Positions 9,041 through 18,637 of a stretch of DNA of 64,000 nt are shown here, piece by piece; the first letter of the stretch is position 1; the number at the start of each line of letters is the position of its first letter. The stretch is taken from assembly GCF_029961025.1 (NCBI RefSeq), contig NZ_JASBVP010000003.1, positions 224,248 through 288,247 of the forward strand, read 5' to 3'. The position numbers and the translations under genes were made by a program. The DNA comes from Mycobacterium sp. Its GTDB lineage: Bacteria > Actinomycetota > Actinomycetes > Mycobacteriales > Mycobacteriaceae. The notes below the pieces were generated by a model that saw only the letters and a program-made list of their open reading frames with translations, did no database searches and was not told where the DNA came from.

Positions 9041-11181
9041 TGGGCAAACCTCCTGTTGCCAAGCGGGTAATGAGCCGACGAGAGTTCCACGGAGACGTTT
9101 TCCTCGACCCGTACGAATGGCTGCGTGACAAATCCGACCCCGACGTCATCGCCTACCTGGAAGCTGAAAACGACTACGCCGAGCGGATGACCGCTCACTT
9201 GGAGCCGTTGCGGCAGCGAATCTTCGATGAGATCAAGACACGCACCAAGGAAACCGACTTGTCGGTACCGATTCGGCGTGATGGATGGTGGTATTACACA
9301 CGAACTTTCGAGGGGAAACAGTACGGTGTCCAATGCCGGTGCCCGGTAGCGGATCCAGACGATTGGCAACCCCCGGTATTCGATGAGGACACCGAGATAC
9401 CCGGGGAACAGGTGATTCTCGACGAGAATGACGAGGCCCGGGGCCATGAGTTTTTCACCTTGGGTGCGGCCAGTGTCAGCCCCGACGGCAATATTCTGGC
9501 CTACTCGGTAGATGTCGTCGGCGATGAGCGATATACCCTGCGGTTCAAGGACTTACGTACGGGAGAGCGATACCCCGATGAGATCGCGGGCATCGGCGCA
9601 GGTGTCACCTGGGCGACCGACAACCGCACGGTGTACTACACGACCCTGGACGCGGCGTGGCGTCCCGAGACGGTGTGGCGCTATCGGCTCGGTTCCGGTG
9701 AGCCGGCCGAACAGGTGTATCACGAGCGAGATGAACGGTTCTGGCTCGCGGTGGGCCGCACCCGAAGCGACGCCTACGTGCTGATCGTCTCGGGGTCGGC
9801 CGTCACCTCCGAGGTGCGTTACGCGGATGCCTCCGACCCGCACGGCGGATTCGCCGTGGTGCTGCCGCGACGGGAGGGTGTCGAGTATTCGGTGGAACAC
9901 GCGGTTGTCGGTGGCGAGGACCGGTTTTTACTGTTGCACAACGATAATGCGGTCAACTTCACTTTGGCCGAGGCGCCGGTGAGCGATCCGGCTAGGCAGC
10001 GCACCTTGATTGCTCACCGTGATGACGTCCGGCTGGACGGGGTGGACGCGTTCGCCAATCACCTGGTGGTCAGCTATCGGCGAGCGGCGCTGCCCCGTCT
10101 GCAGGTGTGGCCCATCAACCCCGACGGGCGCTACGAGCACCCCGAGGAGATCGGCTTTGACTCCGAGCTGATGTCGGTCGCCCTGGGACCCAACCCCACG
10201 TGGGACTCACCGAAACTGCGTATTGGCGCGGCATCGTTTGTGACCCCGACACGGATCTACGACATCGACCTTCGCAGCGGTGAGCGCACGTTGCTTCGGG
10301 AGCAGCCGGTGCTGGGCGGCTACCGGCGCGAGGACTACGTCGAGCGCCGCGACTGGGCGCGCGCCGTCGACGGCACCCGGATTCCGGTCTCGATCGTGCA
10401 CCGAAGCGACAACACGTTTCCCGCTCCAACACTGCTGTACGGCTACGGCGCTTACGAGATCTGTGAGGACCCGCGGTTTTCCATCGCACGGCTTTCGCTG
10501 CTGGATCGCGGCATGGTGTTCGCCATCGCCCATGTCCGCGGTGGCGGCGAGATGGGCCGGCTGTGGTACGAGCACGGCAAGTTGTTGGAGAAAAAGAATA
10601 GCTTCACCGACTTCATCGCCGTGGCGGAGCATCTGGTGAACACGGGGCTGACCCGGCCGCGAAACCTGGTGGCGATGGGCGGCAGCGCGGGCGGGCTGCT
10701 GGTGGGCGCGGTGGCCAACATGGCACCGGAGTTGTTTGCCGGAATCCTGGCGCAAGTGCCGTTCGTCGACCCGCTGACCACCATCTTGGATCCGTCGTTG
10801 CCGTTGACGGTCACCGAGTGGGAGGAATGGGGAAACCCGCTAAGCGATCGCGATGTCTATTTCTATGTGAAGTCCTACTCGCCGTATGAGAACATCACCG
10901 CCCAACGCTATCCGCCGATTCTGGCGATGACGTCGCTGCACGACACCCGGGTGCACTACGTGGAGCCCGCGAAGTGGGTCGCGGCGTTGCGCTACACCAA
11001 GACCGACGACAACCCGGTGTTGCTGAAAACCTGGATGAGCGCCGGGCACGGCGGGGTCAGCGGACGCTACGAACGCTGGAAGGAGACCGCCTTCCAATAC
11101 GCCTGGCTGCTAGCTGTTGCCGATCGCGACCACTACGGCAGCGGCCAGAAAGACGACCTCTATAGCCGTGCGCAGGGATAG
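9037..11181 (+). CDS. ptrB: Protease II / oligopeptidase B (S9 family), intact
   Basis: 714-residue cytosolic serine peptidase cleaving small peptides after basic residues. A beta-propeller half (about residues 70-400) precedes the alpha/beta-hydrolase catalytic half, with GGSAGG (nucleophile Ser), LASLHD-type Asp region ([10 protein letters not shown]) and GHGG (His). The start ATG 9037 overlaps the purC stop. In M. tuberculosis the orthologue is split by a frameshift into ptrBa and ptrBb (Rv0781/Rv0782); here it is one open frame. The last 17 or so residues (after YAWLLAVAD) run over the antisense 3' end of a decayed DoxX-like gene, so the natural C-terminus may have been a little shorter. 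Confidence 0.92.
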   Translation: MMGKPPVAKRVMSRREFHGDVFLDPYEWLRDKSDPDVIAYLEAENDYAERMTAHLEPLRQRIFDEIKTRTKETDLSVPIRRDGWWYYTRTFEGKQYGVQCRCPVADPDDWQPPVFDEDTEIPGEQVILDENDEARGHEFFTLGAASVSPDGNILAYSVDVVGDERYTLRFKDLRTGERYPDEIAGIGAGVTWATDNRTVYYTTLDAAWRPETVWRYRLGSGEPAEQVYHERDERFWLAVGRTRSDAYVLIVSGSAVTSEVRYADASDPHGGFAVVLPRREGVEYSVEHAVVGGEDRFLLLHNDNAVNFTLAEAPVSDPARQRTLIAHRDDVRLDGVDAFANHLVVSYRRAALPRLQVWPINPDGRYEHPEEIGFDSELMSVALGPNPTWDSPKLRIGAASFVTPTRIYDIDLRSGERTLLREQPVLGGYRREDYVERRDWARAVDGTRIPVSIVHRSDNTFPAPTLLYGYGAYEICEDPRFSIARLSLLDRGMVFAIAHVRGGGEMGRLWYEHGKLLEKKNSFTDFIAVAEHLVNTGLTRPRNLVAMGGSAGGLLVGAVANMAPELFAGILAQVPFVDPLTTILDPSLPLTVTEWEEWGNPLSDRDVYFYVKSYSPYENITAQRYPPILAMTSLHDTRVHYVEPAKWVAALRYTKTDDNPVLLKTWMSAGHGGVSGRYERWKETAFQYAWLLAVADRDHYGSGQKDDLYSRAQG

Positions 11182-11307
11182 CCGCGTCGTCATCGACTTC
11201 GGCGGGTTGGGCATGCGGGCCGCGTAGACGTTGGCGGGGAACATCACCAGCATCAAAAGCAGCAGGCAGCTGGCCGCCGCGCTTTGCTGTTCGAAGGCTG
11301 ATCCGGG
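11110..11307 (-). pseudogene. C-terminal remnant of a DoxX-family membrane protein
   Basis: On the minus strand, a startless frame reads LLLLMLVMFPANVYAARMPN, then [19 protein letters not shown], and ends at a TAG (11110-11112). This is the typical final helix pair and tail of mycobacterial DoxX-like proteins ([22 protein letters not shown]). The upstream two-thirds of the gene are missing: reading back, the frame meets the emrB stop codon at 11308, in the same frame. The remnant overlaps the 3' end of ptrB by about 70 bases on the opposite strand. Assignment rests on motif memory only. Confidence 0.5.
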
Positions 11308-12984
11308 TCACGGCAGCGGCATCGGCCCTTGACCCGCGACCGCGGGGGTGGGCGTCTTGGGCAGAAACGCGGCCGGAATGTAGGCCAATGCCGCCAGCGC
11401 CGCCGCGACCACGAACACCGTGGCGTAGGCCTGTGACAGGTCGTGCGCTACCGCGCTCATGAAGTCGGGGGCAAGGGTTTGCCCCGGCGTCGTCACCGGG
11501 CCGGGCGCCATGCCGTGGGGTCCCTTCCCGTGCGGACTCGTAAGTTTGTCCAGGGCGGCTATGTTTTCGCTGTGATTGAATTGGCTGGTCAAGATCACCG
11601 ACATCAACGCGGCGCCCAGCGAGCTGGCAACATGCTGGTTGACGCTGAGCAACGTCGAGCCGCGGGCGATGTGGGGCGCTGCCAGGGGGCGCACCGCCGC
11701 CGCCGACAGGGGCATGATGGTGCAGCCCAGGCCCAGTCCGATGATCACCAGGCCGGTCAGCAGTATCGGCGAGTATCCGGCCTGCGTCGCGACACCGTAG
11801 CCGAAGGTTCCCATGCCCGCGGCGATCAGCGTGATCCCCACCGGCACGATCTTGCCGGGGCCGCGCCGGTCCACGACCATCCCGGCGATCGGCATGGTCA
11901 GCATCGCGCCCAGCCGTTCCGGCATCAGATGTATCCCTGACTGCATCGGAGTCTGGTGCAGCAGCTGCTGAAGGCAGCTCGGGAGCAGCAGCGCGACGCC
12001 GAAAAGTGCCACCACCGAGAGCAACATCGCCGCATTGGCCGCGGTGACTTCGCGATTTTTAAACAGCCGCAAGTCAATCAGCGGGTGATCTGCGCGGTAG
12101 CAGGCGTGGACAACGAATCCGCCGATCAACGCCAGGCCGACCATCACCGGTAGCCACACGTGGCGGTCGGCGACCGTGCCGTGGGCGGGGATCGACGACA
12201 CCCCGTAGAGAAGCGTCGCCAGCCCGGGCGACAGCAACAGCATCCCGATGAAGTCGAATGTCTCCGACGGTGCCGGGCGATCCTTTCCCAACACGATCCC
12301 GGCGAGGATGAGCGTGATCACGCCGACCGGCAGATTGATCCGGAAAATCCACGGCCAGCTGTAGCTGTCGATCAGCCAGCCGCCCAGAACCGGGCCGGCG
12401 ATCGGACCGACCAGCATCGGGATGCCCAGTACCGCCATCAGGCGGCCGAGCCGTTTCGGGCCTGCCGCACGCGTCAAAATTATGAGGGCCAGCGGCATCA
12501 GCATGCCGCCGCCGAGACCCTGCACCACCCGGAACGCGATGAGCAGGGTGATGGTGGGCGCCATCGCGCACAGCAGCGAGCCCACCGTGAACGCCGCGAC
12601 CGAGCCCAGGAACAGCCGTTTGGTGCCGAACCGGTCGGCCGCCCAACCCGTCAGCGGGATCACGGTGGCTACCGTGAGCGTGTAGCCGGTCATCGTCCAG
12701 GCTACGACGGCGTGGGTGGACCCGAATTCGGCGATGAAGGTGCGCTGGGCCACGGCGACGACGGTGGTGTCCAGAATCGCCATCATCATGGCCAGGACGC
12801 ACACGCCGGCGATCCGCAGCAGGCGGGCGTCGAGCTTGTCCGAGGAGATCTGGTCTTCCACCGCGGCGTGCTGGGCCGGCACCGCGCCGTTGGGGGCCGC
12901 ACCGGGCACGGGGCGGCAGGAGTATCCGCTGGGCGAGGGTGCTGAGGGTTTGCCGGCTGGGTGATTGACGCCGCGGGGTGTCAC
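11308..12984 (-). CDS. emrB: DHA2-family MFS multidrug transporter, Rv0783c type
   Basis: 558-residue inner-membrane drug/proton antiporter with about 14 hydrophobic helices. Seen features: MAILDTTVVAVAQRTF in TM1 (DHA2 motif LDxTVVNVALP-like), WTMTGYTLTVATVIPLTGWAADRFG (motif A region), VVQGLGGGMLMPL (motif C-like) and LGIPMLVGPIAGPVLGGWL. GTG 12984 (VTPRGVNH) is preferred over an in-frame ATG at 13092 that would add 36 non-conserved residues. The approximately 80-residue hydrophilic N-terminus is unusually long. It is divergent from the deacetylase-like gene. Substrates are not predictable. Confidence 0.85.
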   Translation of the reverse strand: MTPRGVNHPAGKPSAPSPSGYSCRPVPGAAPNGAVPAQHAAVEDQISSDKLDARLLRIAGVCVLAMMMAILDTTVVAVAQRTFIAEFGSTHAVVAWTMTGYTLTVATVIPLTGWAADRFGTKRLFLGSVAAFTVGSLLCAMAPTITLLIAFRVVQGLGGGMLMPLALIILTRAAGPKRLGRLMAVLGIPMLVGPIAGPVLGGWLIDSYSWPWIFRINLPVGVITLILAGIVLGKDRPAPSETFDFIGMLLLSPGLATLLYGVSSIPAHGTVADRHVWLPVMVGLALIGGFVVHACYRADHPLIDLRLFKNREVTAANAAMLLSVVALFGVALLLPSCLQQLLHQTPMQSGIHLMPERLGAMLTMPIAGMVVDRRGPGKIVPVGITLIAAGMGTFGYGVATQAGYSPILLTGLVIIGLGLGCTIMPLSAAAVRPLAAPHIARGSTLLSVNQHVASSLGAALMSVILTSQFNHSENIAALDKLTSPHGKGPHGMAPGPVTTPGQTLAPDFMSAVAHDLSQAYATVFVVAAALAALAYIPAAFLPKTPTPAVAGQGPMPLP

Positions 12985-13225
12985 GGGTTCGAGGGTAGCG
13001 TCGGTTAGATAGATGACCAAACCTAATGCCTGATGCCTCGTGGACCGTCGGCGGCGATCCCGGTGGCGGCCCCGCCAGCCGGTTGTGGTCACGCGACGCC
13101 CGATCCCCGAAAGCCGCCACCGCCAAGGCCATGGCCGATGGATTAGCCCGCCGGGGATCGGGTTTGATGCCTGCTGTCTGCGTGTTGGTCACCATTTGTA
13201 CACCTGGGCTGGCCAGACTGCGGGT

Positions 13226-13930
13226 GTGTCTGGGAAATTGATCGTCTCGGTCTCGGGGATAGGCCGACACACCCTGGCGGATGTCGACGAGTTCTGCGCT
13301 CAGATGGATGCCCGTTCGGTGCCGGTGTCGTTGCTGGTGGCGCCGCGGCTCAAGGGCGGGTACGCACTCGACCGTGATCCGGGAACCGTCGAGTGGCTAG
13401 CCGCGCGGCGCGCTCGCGGCGACGCGATCGTGCTGCACGGTTATGACGAGGCGGCCACCAAAAGGCTTCGGGGCGAGTTCGCGCTGCTGCCCGCCCACGA
13501 GGCCAACCTGCGCCTGATGGCCGCCGACCGGGTGCTCGAGCACCTCGGACTGCGCACCCGGCTGTTCTCGGCGCCGGGCTGGGTGGTATCTCCCGGCACC
13601 GTCAAGGCACTGCCACGCAACGGCTTTCGGCTTCTAGCCGGTTTGCACGGGATCACCGATCTGGTGCGCCACACCACGGTGCGCGCCCGGGTGCTCGGCA
13701 TCGGAGAAGGCTTCCTCTCGGAGCCCTGGTGGTGTCGGATGCTGGTGCTGTCCGCGGACCGCGTCGCCCGCCGCGGCGGGATCGTGCGGCTGGCGGTCGC
13801 GGCCCGTCACCTGAGCAAGTCCGGGCCATCGCAGGCGATGCTGGATGCGGTGGATTTGGCCCTGATGCACGGTTGCGTCGCGACCGTTTACCGCTGGGAG
13901 CCCGACGGCGCGATACTCGATGCCGCCTGA
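13226..13930 (+). CDS. DUF2334/polysaccharide deacetylase-like protein, Rv0784 type
   Basis: 234-residue protein whose N-terminal half resembles the NodB-like fold of DUF2334 proteins: KLIVSVSGIGRHTLADVDEF, PVSLLVAPRLKGG, and DAIVLHGYD, where D/H residues could bind metal. Substrate and activity are unknown. GTG 13226 is chosen because homology starts at SGKLIVSVSG; the frame stays open upstream without homology. The next gene begins 26 bases after the stop. Orthology to Rv0784 is inferred from position and size. Confidence 0.75.
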   Translation: MSGKLIVSVSGIGRHTLADVDEFCAQMDARSVPVSLLVAPRLKGGYALDRDPGTVEWLAARRARGDAIVLHGYDEAATKRLRGEFALLPAHEANLRLMAADRVLEHLGLRTRLFSAPGWVVSPGTVKALPRNGFRLLAGLHGITDLVRHTTVRARVLGIGEGFLSEPWWCRMLVLSADRVARRGGIVRLAVAARHLSKSGPSQAMLDAVDLALMHGCVATVYRWEPDGAILDAA

Positions 13931-13956
13931 GCAACGGGTTACTACCCTAAAGCGGC

Positions 13957-15621
13957 ATGAGAGATTCCGGTGCCGGTTCGGCAGCTGACGTCATCATCGT
14001 CGGAGCCGGGTTGGCCGGGTTGGTGGCGGCCTGCGAACTGGCGGACCGCGGCATGCGGGTGTTGATCCTCGACCAGGAGAACCGCGCCAATCTCGGAGGC
14101 CAGGCCTTCTGGTCGTTCGGTGGACTGTTCTTCGTCGACAGCCCCGAGCAGCGCCGGCTGGGTATCCGCGACTCGCACGAGTTGGCTCTGCAGGACTGGC
14201 TCGGCACGGCAGGATTCGATCGGCCCGAAGACTACTGGCCGCGGCAATGGGCGCATGCTTATGTCGATTTCGCGGCGGGAGAGAAGCGCAGCTGGCTGCG
14301 GGCCCGCGGGCTGCAGATTTTCCCGGTGGTGGCCTGGGCCGAGCGTGGCGGCTACGACGCACGCGGGCACGGCAATTCGGTGCCCCGCTTCCACATCACC
14401 TGGGGCACCGGGCCGGCGCTGGTCGAGATCTTCGCCCGCCGGCTGCGGGGCCGGACGGCAGTGCGCTTCATGCATCGCCACCAGGTGGACGAGCTTATCG
14501 TCGAGAACGGCACGGTGACCGGGGTCCGAGGAACCGTGCTGGAGCCGTCGGCCGCGCCGCGGGGTGTGGTGTCGTCCCGAAAGGCAGTGGGGCAATTCGA
14601 ATTGCGTGCGTCGGCGGTGATCGTTGCCAGCGGCGGGATCGGTGGTAACCACGAGCTGGTGCGGCAGAACTGGCCGCAGCGGATGGGCCGGGTTCCGGGG
14701 CAACTGCTGAGCGGGGTGCCGGCCCACGTCGACGGCAGGATGATCGGCATCGCCGAGAAGGCCGGCGCTCGGGTGATCAACCGCGACCGGATGTGGCACT
14801 ACACCGAGGGCGTCACCAACTATGACCCGATTTGGCCGCGCCACGGCATCCGCATCATTCCGGGCCCGTCCTCACTGTGGCTGGATGCCGAAGGCCGGCG
14901 GTTGCCGGCGCCACTCTACCCCGGTTTCGACACCCTCGGCACGCTGCAGCACATCACCCAATCCGGTTACGACTACAGCTGGTTTGTGTTGAACGCCAAG
15001 ATCGCCGAGAAGGAATTCGCCCTGTCCGGGCAGGAACAGAACCCCGATCTGACCGGGCGCAGCGTTCGTGAGCTGCTGCGGTCCAGGGCTCGGCGCGGCG
15101 TGCCGGGTCCGGTGCAGGCTTTCCTCGACCGCGGCGTTGACTTCGTTACCGCAAACACCTTGCGTGAGTTGGTTTCCGCCATGAATAACCTGCCCGATGT
15201 GGCACCCCTGGATTACTCGACGGTGGCAGCCGAAGTGACTGCGCGCGATTGGGAGGTCGCCAACCGGTTCAGCAAAGACAGTCAGATCATCGCGATCCGT
15301 GCCGCCCGCAGCTATCTCGGGGACCGGCTGGCGCGGGTGGCGGCGCCGCACCGATTGACCGACCCGAAGGCGGGGCCGTTGATCGCGGTCAAGTTGCACA
15401 TCTTGACGCGAAAAACGTTGGGCGGGCTGGAAACCGATTTAGACTCGCGGGTGCTCAAGGCCGACGGCACGCCGCTCGACGGGTTGTACGCCGCCGGCGA
15501 GGCGGCCGGGTTCGGCGGCGGTGGCGTGCACGGTTACCGATCGCTGGAGGGGACGTTTCTGGGGGGCTGCATTTTCTCCGGCCGGGCCGCCGGGCGCGGC
15601 GCCGCCCACGACATCGCCTGA
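13957..15621 (+). CDS. FAD-dependent dehydrogenase (KstD/fumarate-reductase fold), Rv0785 type
   Basis: 554-residue flavoprotein. The N-terminal Rossmann dinucleotide site is VIIVGAGLAGLVAACELADRG, followed by LDQENRANLGGQAFWSFGGL. The C-terminal FAD_binding_2 signature is GLYAAGEAAGFGGGGVHGYRSLEGTFLGGCIFSG. The family contains 3-ketosteroid dehydrogenases and fumarate-reductase-like enzymes; the exact substrate of the Rv0785 group is not known. A TACCCT hexamer eight bases before ATG 13957 suggests a leaderless transcript. It is convergent with the MBL-fold gene, 19 bases away. Confidence 0.85.
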   Translation: MRDSGAGSAADVIIVGAGLAGLVAACELADRGMRVLILDQENRANLGGQAFWSFGGLFFVDSPEQRRLGIRDSHELALQDWLGTAGFDRPEDYWPRQWAHAYVDFAAGEKRSWLRARGLQIFPVVAWAERGGYDARGHGNSVPRFHITWGTGPALVEIFARRLRGRTAVRFMHRHQVDELIVENGTVTGVRGTVLEPSAAPRGVVSSRKAVGQFELRASAVIVASGGIGGNHELVRQNWPQRMGRVPGQLLSGVPAHVDGRMIGIAEKAGARVINRDRMWHYTEGVTNYDPIWPRHGIRIIPGPSSLWLDAEGRRLPAPLYPGFDTLGTLQHITQSGYDYSWFVLNAKIAEKEFALSGQEQNPDLTGRSVRELLRSRARRGVPGPVQAFLDRGVDFVTANTLRELVSAMNNLPDVAPLDYSTVAAEVTARDWEVANRFSKDSQIIAIRAARSYLGDRLARVAAPHRLTDPKAGPLIAVKLHILTRKTLGGLETDLDSRVLKADGTPLDGLYAAGEAAGFGGGGVHGYRSLEGTFLGGCIFSGRAAGRGAAHDIA

Positions 15622-15640
15622 AGCGGCGAACCTGAAGCGG

Positions 15641-16279
15641 CTAGAAGCGGACCGCCTTTTCTTCGGGCAGCACCCGAAAGTCGGTGGTGGTCATCTCGGC
15701 GAGCCGACCATAGTAGATCCCGCGGGCCTCGGTCGCGATGATGCCCTGGTGGATGGGCACCGCGTGCGCCGGCGCTACCGCCCGCAGATAGTCGACGGCT
15801 TCGGAAATCTTCATCCACGGCGCCGCGGCCGGGGTGGCCAGCACCTCCACCGGCTCGTCGGGAACGAACAGCGCGTCACCGGGATGCATCAACCGCGCGG
15901 GATGCTCGCCGTCGCCTACCAGATAGGAAATATTGTCTATCACCGGGATTTCCGGGTGGATGACCGCGTGACGGCCACCGACTGCGCGGATGCGCAGCTC
16001 CCCGACCGTGAGCACATCGCCGACGTGGACCGCCTGCCACGGCTCGCCGAGCTGCGCAGCGGTTTGCGGGTCGGCGTACAGCGCGGCGGTGGGGTTGGCC
16101 GCCAGCAACGCCGGCAGCCGGGACCGGTCAAGGTGGTCAGGATGCTGGTGGGTGATCAGGATCGCCGACAAGCCACCGAGGCCCTCGAAGCCACGCGAAA
16201 AATTCCCGGGGTCGAACAGCAGGGTGGTGCGGTCGAATTCAGCAAGCAGGCAGGAGTGACCGAAATGCGTCAATTGCAT
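15641..16279 (-). CDS. Metallo-beta-lactamase-fold hydrolase (UlaG-like)
   Basis: 212-residue Zn-dependent hydrolase candidate. The metal motif THQHPDHLD (HxHxDH) is near residue 40, with later metal ligands likely in GGRHAVIH and LMHPGDALF. The N-terminus MQLTHFGHSCLL is typical of the UlaG/RNase Z-like subgroup. ATG 16279 is chosen because this hallmark begins there, although the frame is open for another 36 codons towards purS. It is divergent from purSQ, with a 76-base shared promoter region. Substrate unknown. Confidence 0.85.
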   Translation of the reverse strand: MQLTHFGHSCLLAEFDRTTLLFDPGNFSRGFEGLGGLSAILITHQHPDHLDRSRLPALLAANPTAALYADPQTAAQLGEPWQAVHVGDVLTVGELRIRAVGGRHAVIHPEIPVIDNISYLVGDGEHPARLMHPGDALFVPDEPVEVLATPAAAPWMKISEAVDYLRAVAPAHAVPIHQGIIATEARGIYYGRLAEMTTTDFRVLPEEKAVRF

Positions 16280-16355
16280 GTCTTCGATTGTGCGCCCCAC
16301 GCCCGCGCCGCGGCGGCACCGGTAGAGTTGGCGCGGAGACTTTGAGGAGGACGCT

Positions 16356-16595
16356 GTGGCCCGGGTGGTTGTCAACGTGATGCCCAAGGCCGAGATTCTC
16401 GACCCACAGGGTCAGGCGATCGTGGGCGCGCTCGGGCGGCTCGGGCACACGGGTATCACTAATGTCCGGCAGGGTAAGAGGTTTGAGTTAGAGGTCGACG
16501 ACACCGTCGATGACGCCACGCTCGCCGAAATCGCGGAGTCGGTACTGGCGAACACCGTCATCGAGGACTGGACGGTAAGCCGGGAGACGCGGTGA
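16356..16595 (+). CDS. purS: FGAM synthase subunit PurS
   Basis: 79-residue small subunit that bridges PurQ and PurL in the three-part phosphoribosylformylglycinamidine synthase. Characteristic segments are the opening [17 protein letters not shown] and GKRFELEV. A strong GAGGAGG (16344-16350) lies five bases before GTG 16356, and TAGAGT at 16323-16328 is a plausible -10, so unlike purB, purC, purL and purM this gene has a normal leader. It overlaps purQ by four bases. Confidence 0.95.
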   Translation: MARVVVNVMPKAEILDPQGQAIVGALGRLGHTGITNVRQGKRFELEVDDTVDDATLAEIAESVLANTVIEDWTVSRETR

Positions 16596-17266
16596 CGGCG
16601 CGAATCGGCGTTATCACCTTCCCGGGGACGCTTGACGACGTCGACGCCGCCCGTGCGGTGCGGTTCGTCGGAGCCCAAGCCGTCAGCCTGTGGCACGCGA
16701 ACGCCGACCTCAAGGGTGTCGACGCGGTGGTGGTTCCCGGCGGTTTTTCCTACGGCGACTACCTGCGGGCGGGCGCGATCGCCAGATTCGCTCCGGTGAT
16801 GGGCGCGGTTCTCGACGCCGCCCGCGGCGGCATGCCGGTCTTGGGCATCTGCAACGGTTTTCAGGTGCTCTGCGAGGCCGGCCTGCTGCCCGGGGCGCTG
16901 ACCCGAAACGCCGGGCTGCACTTCATCTGCCGCGACGTGCGGTTGAAAGTGGTGTCTACGACGACGGCGTGGACGTCGCGGCTCAAACCGGACACCGATC
17001 TGCTGGTGCCGCTGAAGTCGGGCGAGGGTCGCTATGTGGCTCCCGAGAAGGTGCTCGACGAACTGGAAGGCGAAGGCCGCGTGGTGTTTCGGTATCTCGA
17101 CAACCCCAACGGCTCGCTGCGCGATATTGCCGGAATCAGCTCGGCCAATGGACGCGTCGTCGGGCTGATGCCCCACCCCGAGCACGCCATCGATGTCCTC
17201 ACCGGTCCCTCCGACGACGGGCTGGGCTTGTTCTGCTCGGCGCTGGACTCCGTTCTGGCTGCGTGA
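16592..17266 (+). CDS. purQ: FGAM synthase glutaminase subunit PurQ
   Basis: 224-residue class I glutamine amidotransferase that supplies ammonia to PurL. Visible features are the N-terminal [20 protein letters not shown], the nucleophile Cys in [21 protein letters not shown], and the catalytic His/Glu in LMPHPEHA near the end. GTG 16592 overlaps the purS stop (GTGA), implying translational coupling. Its stop abuts the convergent lectin gene (TGA directly followed by TCA). Confidence 0.96.
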   Translation: MTARIGVITFPGTLDDVDAARAVRFVGAQAVSLWHANADLKGVDAVVVPGGFSYGDYLRAGAIARFAPVMGAVLDAARGGMPVLGICNGFQVLCEAGLLPGALTRNAGLHFICRDVRLKVVSTTTAWTSRLKPDTDLLVPLKSGEGRYVAPEKVLDELEGEGRVVFRYLDNPNGSLRDIAGISSANGRVVGLMPHPEHAIDVLTGPSDDGLGLFCSALDSVLAA

Positions 17267-17755
17267 TCAGGAGACGATATCCCACTCCTTGTCGGGTATA
17301 CCGGCGATGCAATGGTAGGCGATCACCGGGGTCCCGGGGTTGGCCACGTTGCTGGAAACGCACAGGCAGGGACCGAGGGCGCTGGTGATATGGCCGTCGG
17401 TCTGGAGCGTCCAGCGCTGATGGTCGGCATTGGTCTGACAGGGCGAGAGCATCGCGGGGGTGTCATCGGCCGCGTCGCTGATGCTCACACACTGCCCGGG
17501 GAAGGCCGCGCTTTCGATGTGGCCGGGGGAACTGAAAACCCAGAGCTGGGACTTCGACCCGTCACAGGGGTTGACCATCGTCGAAGTGTTGTTCCCATCG
17601 GGGGCATCCAGACACCAATTGCCCGCCAATCGGCTCTTCAACTGGACCGGCGCGGCGGCGGTTGCCACGCCGGGGTCCGGCAGCACGACGCCCAACGCCG
17701 CGCCGACCACCACCAGCGCTCGGCGCCCGAATCCCGCTAACCGCGATCCCTGCAT
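17267..17755 (-). CDS. Secreted ricin-B-type lectin, Rv1419 (sMTL-13)-like
   Basis: 162-residue exported protein. A Sec signal peptide (RRALVVVGAALGVVL ... ATAAAP) is followed by a single beta-trefoil ricin-B domain: PVQLKSRLAGNWCLDAPDG, QLWVFSS, FPGQCVSIS and QRWTLQTDGHI, with paired cysteines and QxW repeats. The closest protein I recall is the M. tuberculosis secreted lectin Rv1419, which shares the APVQLKSRL start and CLDAP. ATG 17755 has AAGGAG correctly placed upstream; the longer open frame has no signal peptide at its start. In M. tuberculosis this lectin gene is not beside purQ, so this is a relocated copy or a paralogue. Confidence 0.8.
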   Translation of the reverse strand: MQGSRLAGFGRRALVVVGAALGVVLPDPGVATAAAPVQLKSRLAGNWCLDAPDGNNTSTMVNPCDGSKSQLWVFSSPGHIESAAFPGQCVSISDAADDTPAMLSPCQTNADHQRWTLQTDGHITSALGPCLCVSSNVANPGTPVIAYHCIAGIPDKEWDIVS

Positions 17756-17893
17756 TTCAGTCCTCTCCTTCCGCCTCCGCCAGCAGACGGGGCGGGCCAC
17801 GTCGAGCCTGCCACCACGACGGTTTCCCACCGCTGAGCGGGGCCAAACCCCGGCCCGCGCTACCGTCATCCGCGTCCGGTTACTCATTACGGC

Positions 17894-18349
17894 TCAGAGC
17901 GGATACAGCTCGGGCACATTGACCACGATGGCCTCCGGGGTGCTGCGCGCGATCACCACCTCCGCGGGCGTCGTGGGGTCGGGGTTCTCCTCCCGGTGCG
18001 GCAGATACGGCGGGACGAAGACGTAGTCCCCGGGCCGGGCCGAGATGCGCACCTCGCCGGTGCCGTCGTGAAACACAAACTCCGGGCGGCCGCTACGCAC
18101 GTAAATCGCCGTCTCCGAGTCGCCGTGGTGATGGTTGGCCGACACCGTGTTCGGGGCGACGTGCGTCTCGCCCATCCACAGCTTCTGGGCGCCAACAGAG
18201 CGACCGCTGAGCACGGCGAACCGCCGCATGCCCTCGCTTTGCGCCGTGTCGGAATCGATCTCTGACGCCTTGACGTGACGCACCCGGCTGCGGCTGCCCG
18301 CGGCATCCATCGCCTTGACGTCCGGATGAAATCCGTCCTGGGTTGCCAT
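17894..18349 (-). CDS. Cupin-domain protein
   Basis: 151-residue single-domain cupin. The metal-binding motif 1 is HHHGDSETAIYVRSGRPEF (G-H-H-x-E pattern) and motif 2 is RPGDYVFVPPYLPHREEN. AGGAG stands six bases before ATG 18349. It probably binds a divalent metal and acts on or senses a small molecule; nothing further can be said. It lies just downstream of the deleted oxidoreductase gene on the same strand and may once have been co-transcribed with it. Confidence 0.75.
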   Translation of the reverse strand: MATQDGFHPDVKAMDAAGSRSRVRHVKASEIDSDTAQSEGMRRFAVLSGRSVGAQKLWMGETHVAPNTVSANHHHGDSETAIYVRSGRPEFVFHDGTGEVRISARPGDYVFVPPYLPHREENPDPTTPAEVVIARSTPEAIVVNVPELYPL

Positions 18350-18357
18350 GGAAACTC

Positions 18358-18586
18358 CTATCTCTCAGAATACCGGTGTGCCTCACGGAGCCGCACCCAC
18401 GCTTCACTGATCGTAGGGTGCGCCGCAGACGAGTTCGCGCTCGACCACCGCGACGCTGAGGCCCGCAGCTCGCGCCCGGTCGGCGAGATTCTCTCCGACC
18501 GGCCCGGCCCCGAGAACGATGACGTCATAGGGTTGATCACCGCGTTGCCGCTGGGCTGTCGACCTTTCCTGTTGGAGCAACGTCAT
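18358..18586 (-). pseudogene. Internally deleted pyridine-nucleotide-disulfide oxidoreductase (Rv0794c type)
   Basis: The first 50-odd codons from ATG 18586 encode a clear FAD-binding N-terminus (YDVIVLGAGPVGENLADRA, then SVAVVERELV). The frame then breaks at about 18430. In another minus-strand frame the sequence PTISEAWVRLREAHR follows, which is the typical C-terminal tail of the same enzyme family, ending at 18358. About 1.2-1.3 kb of the central gene is therefore gone, together with the redox-active Cys pair. In M. tuberculosis an intact homologue (Rv0794c) lies close to the encapsulin gene, here also the next gene upstream. Confidence 0.75.
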
Positions 18587-18637
18587 TTTCGAGAATTCTT
18601 CCCACCGGACCAGCCGTAAGACTGCGCTCTACTTCCG

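Noticed and set aside
12160..12945. Plus-strand frame inside the emrB gene
   Set aside because: Low-complexity Arg/Gln/His shadow of the transmembrane gene.
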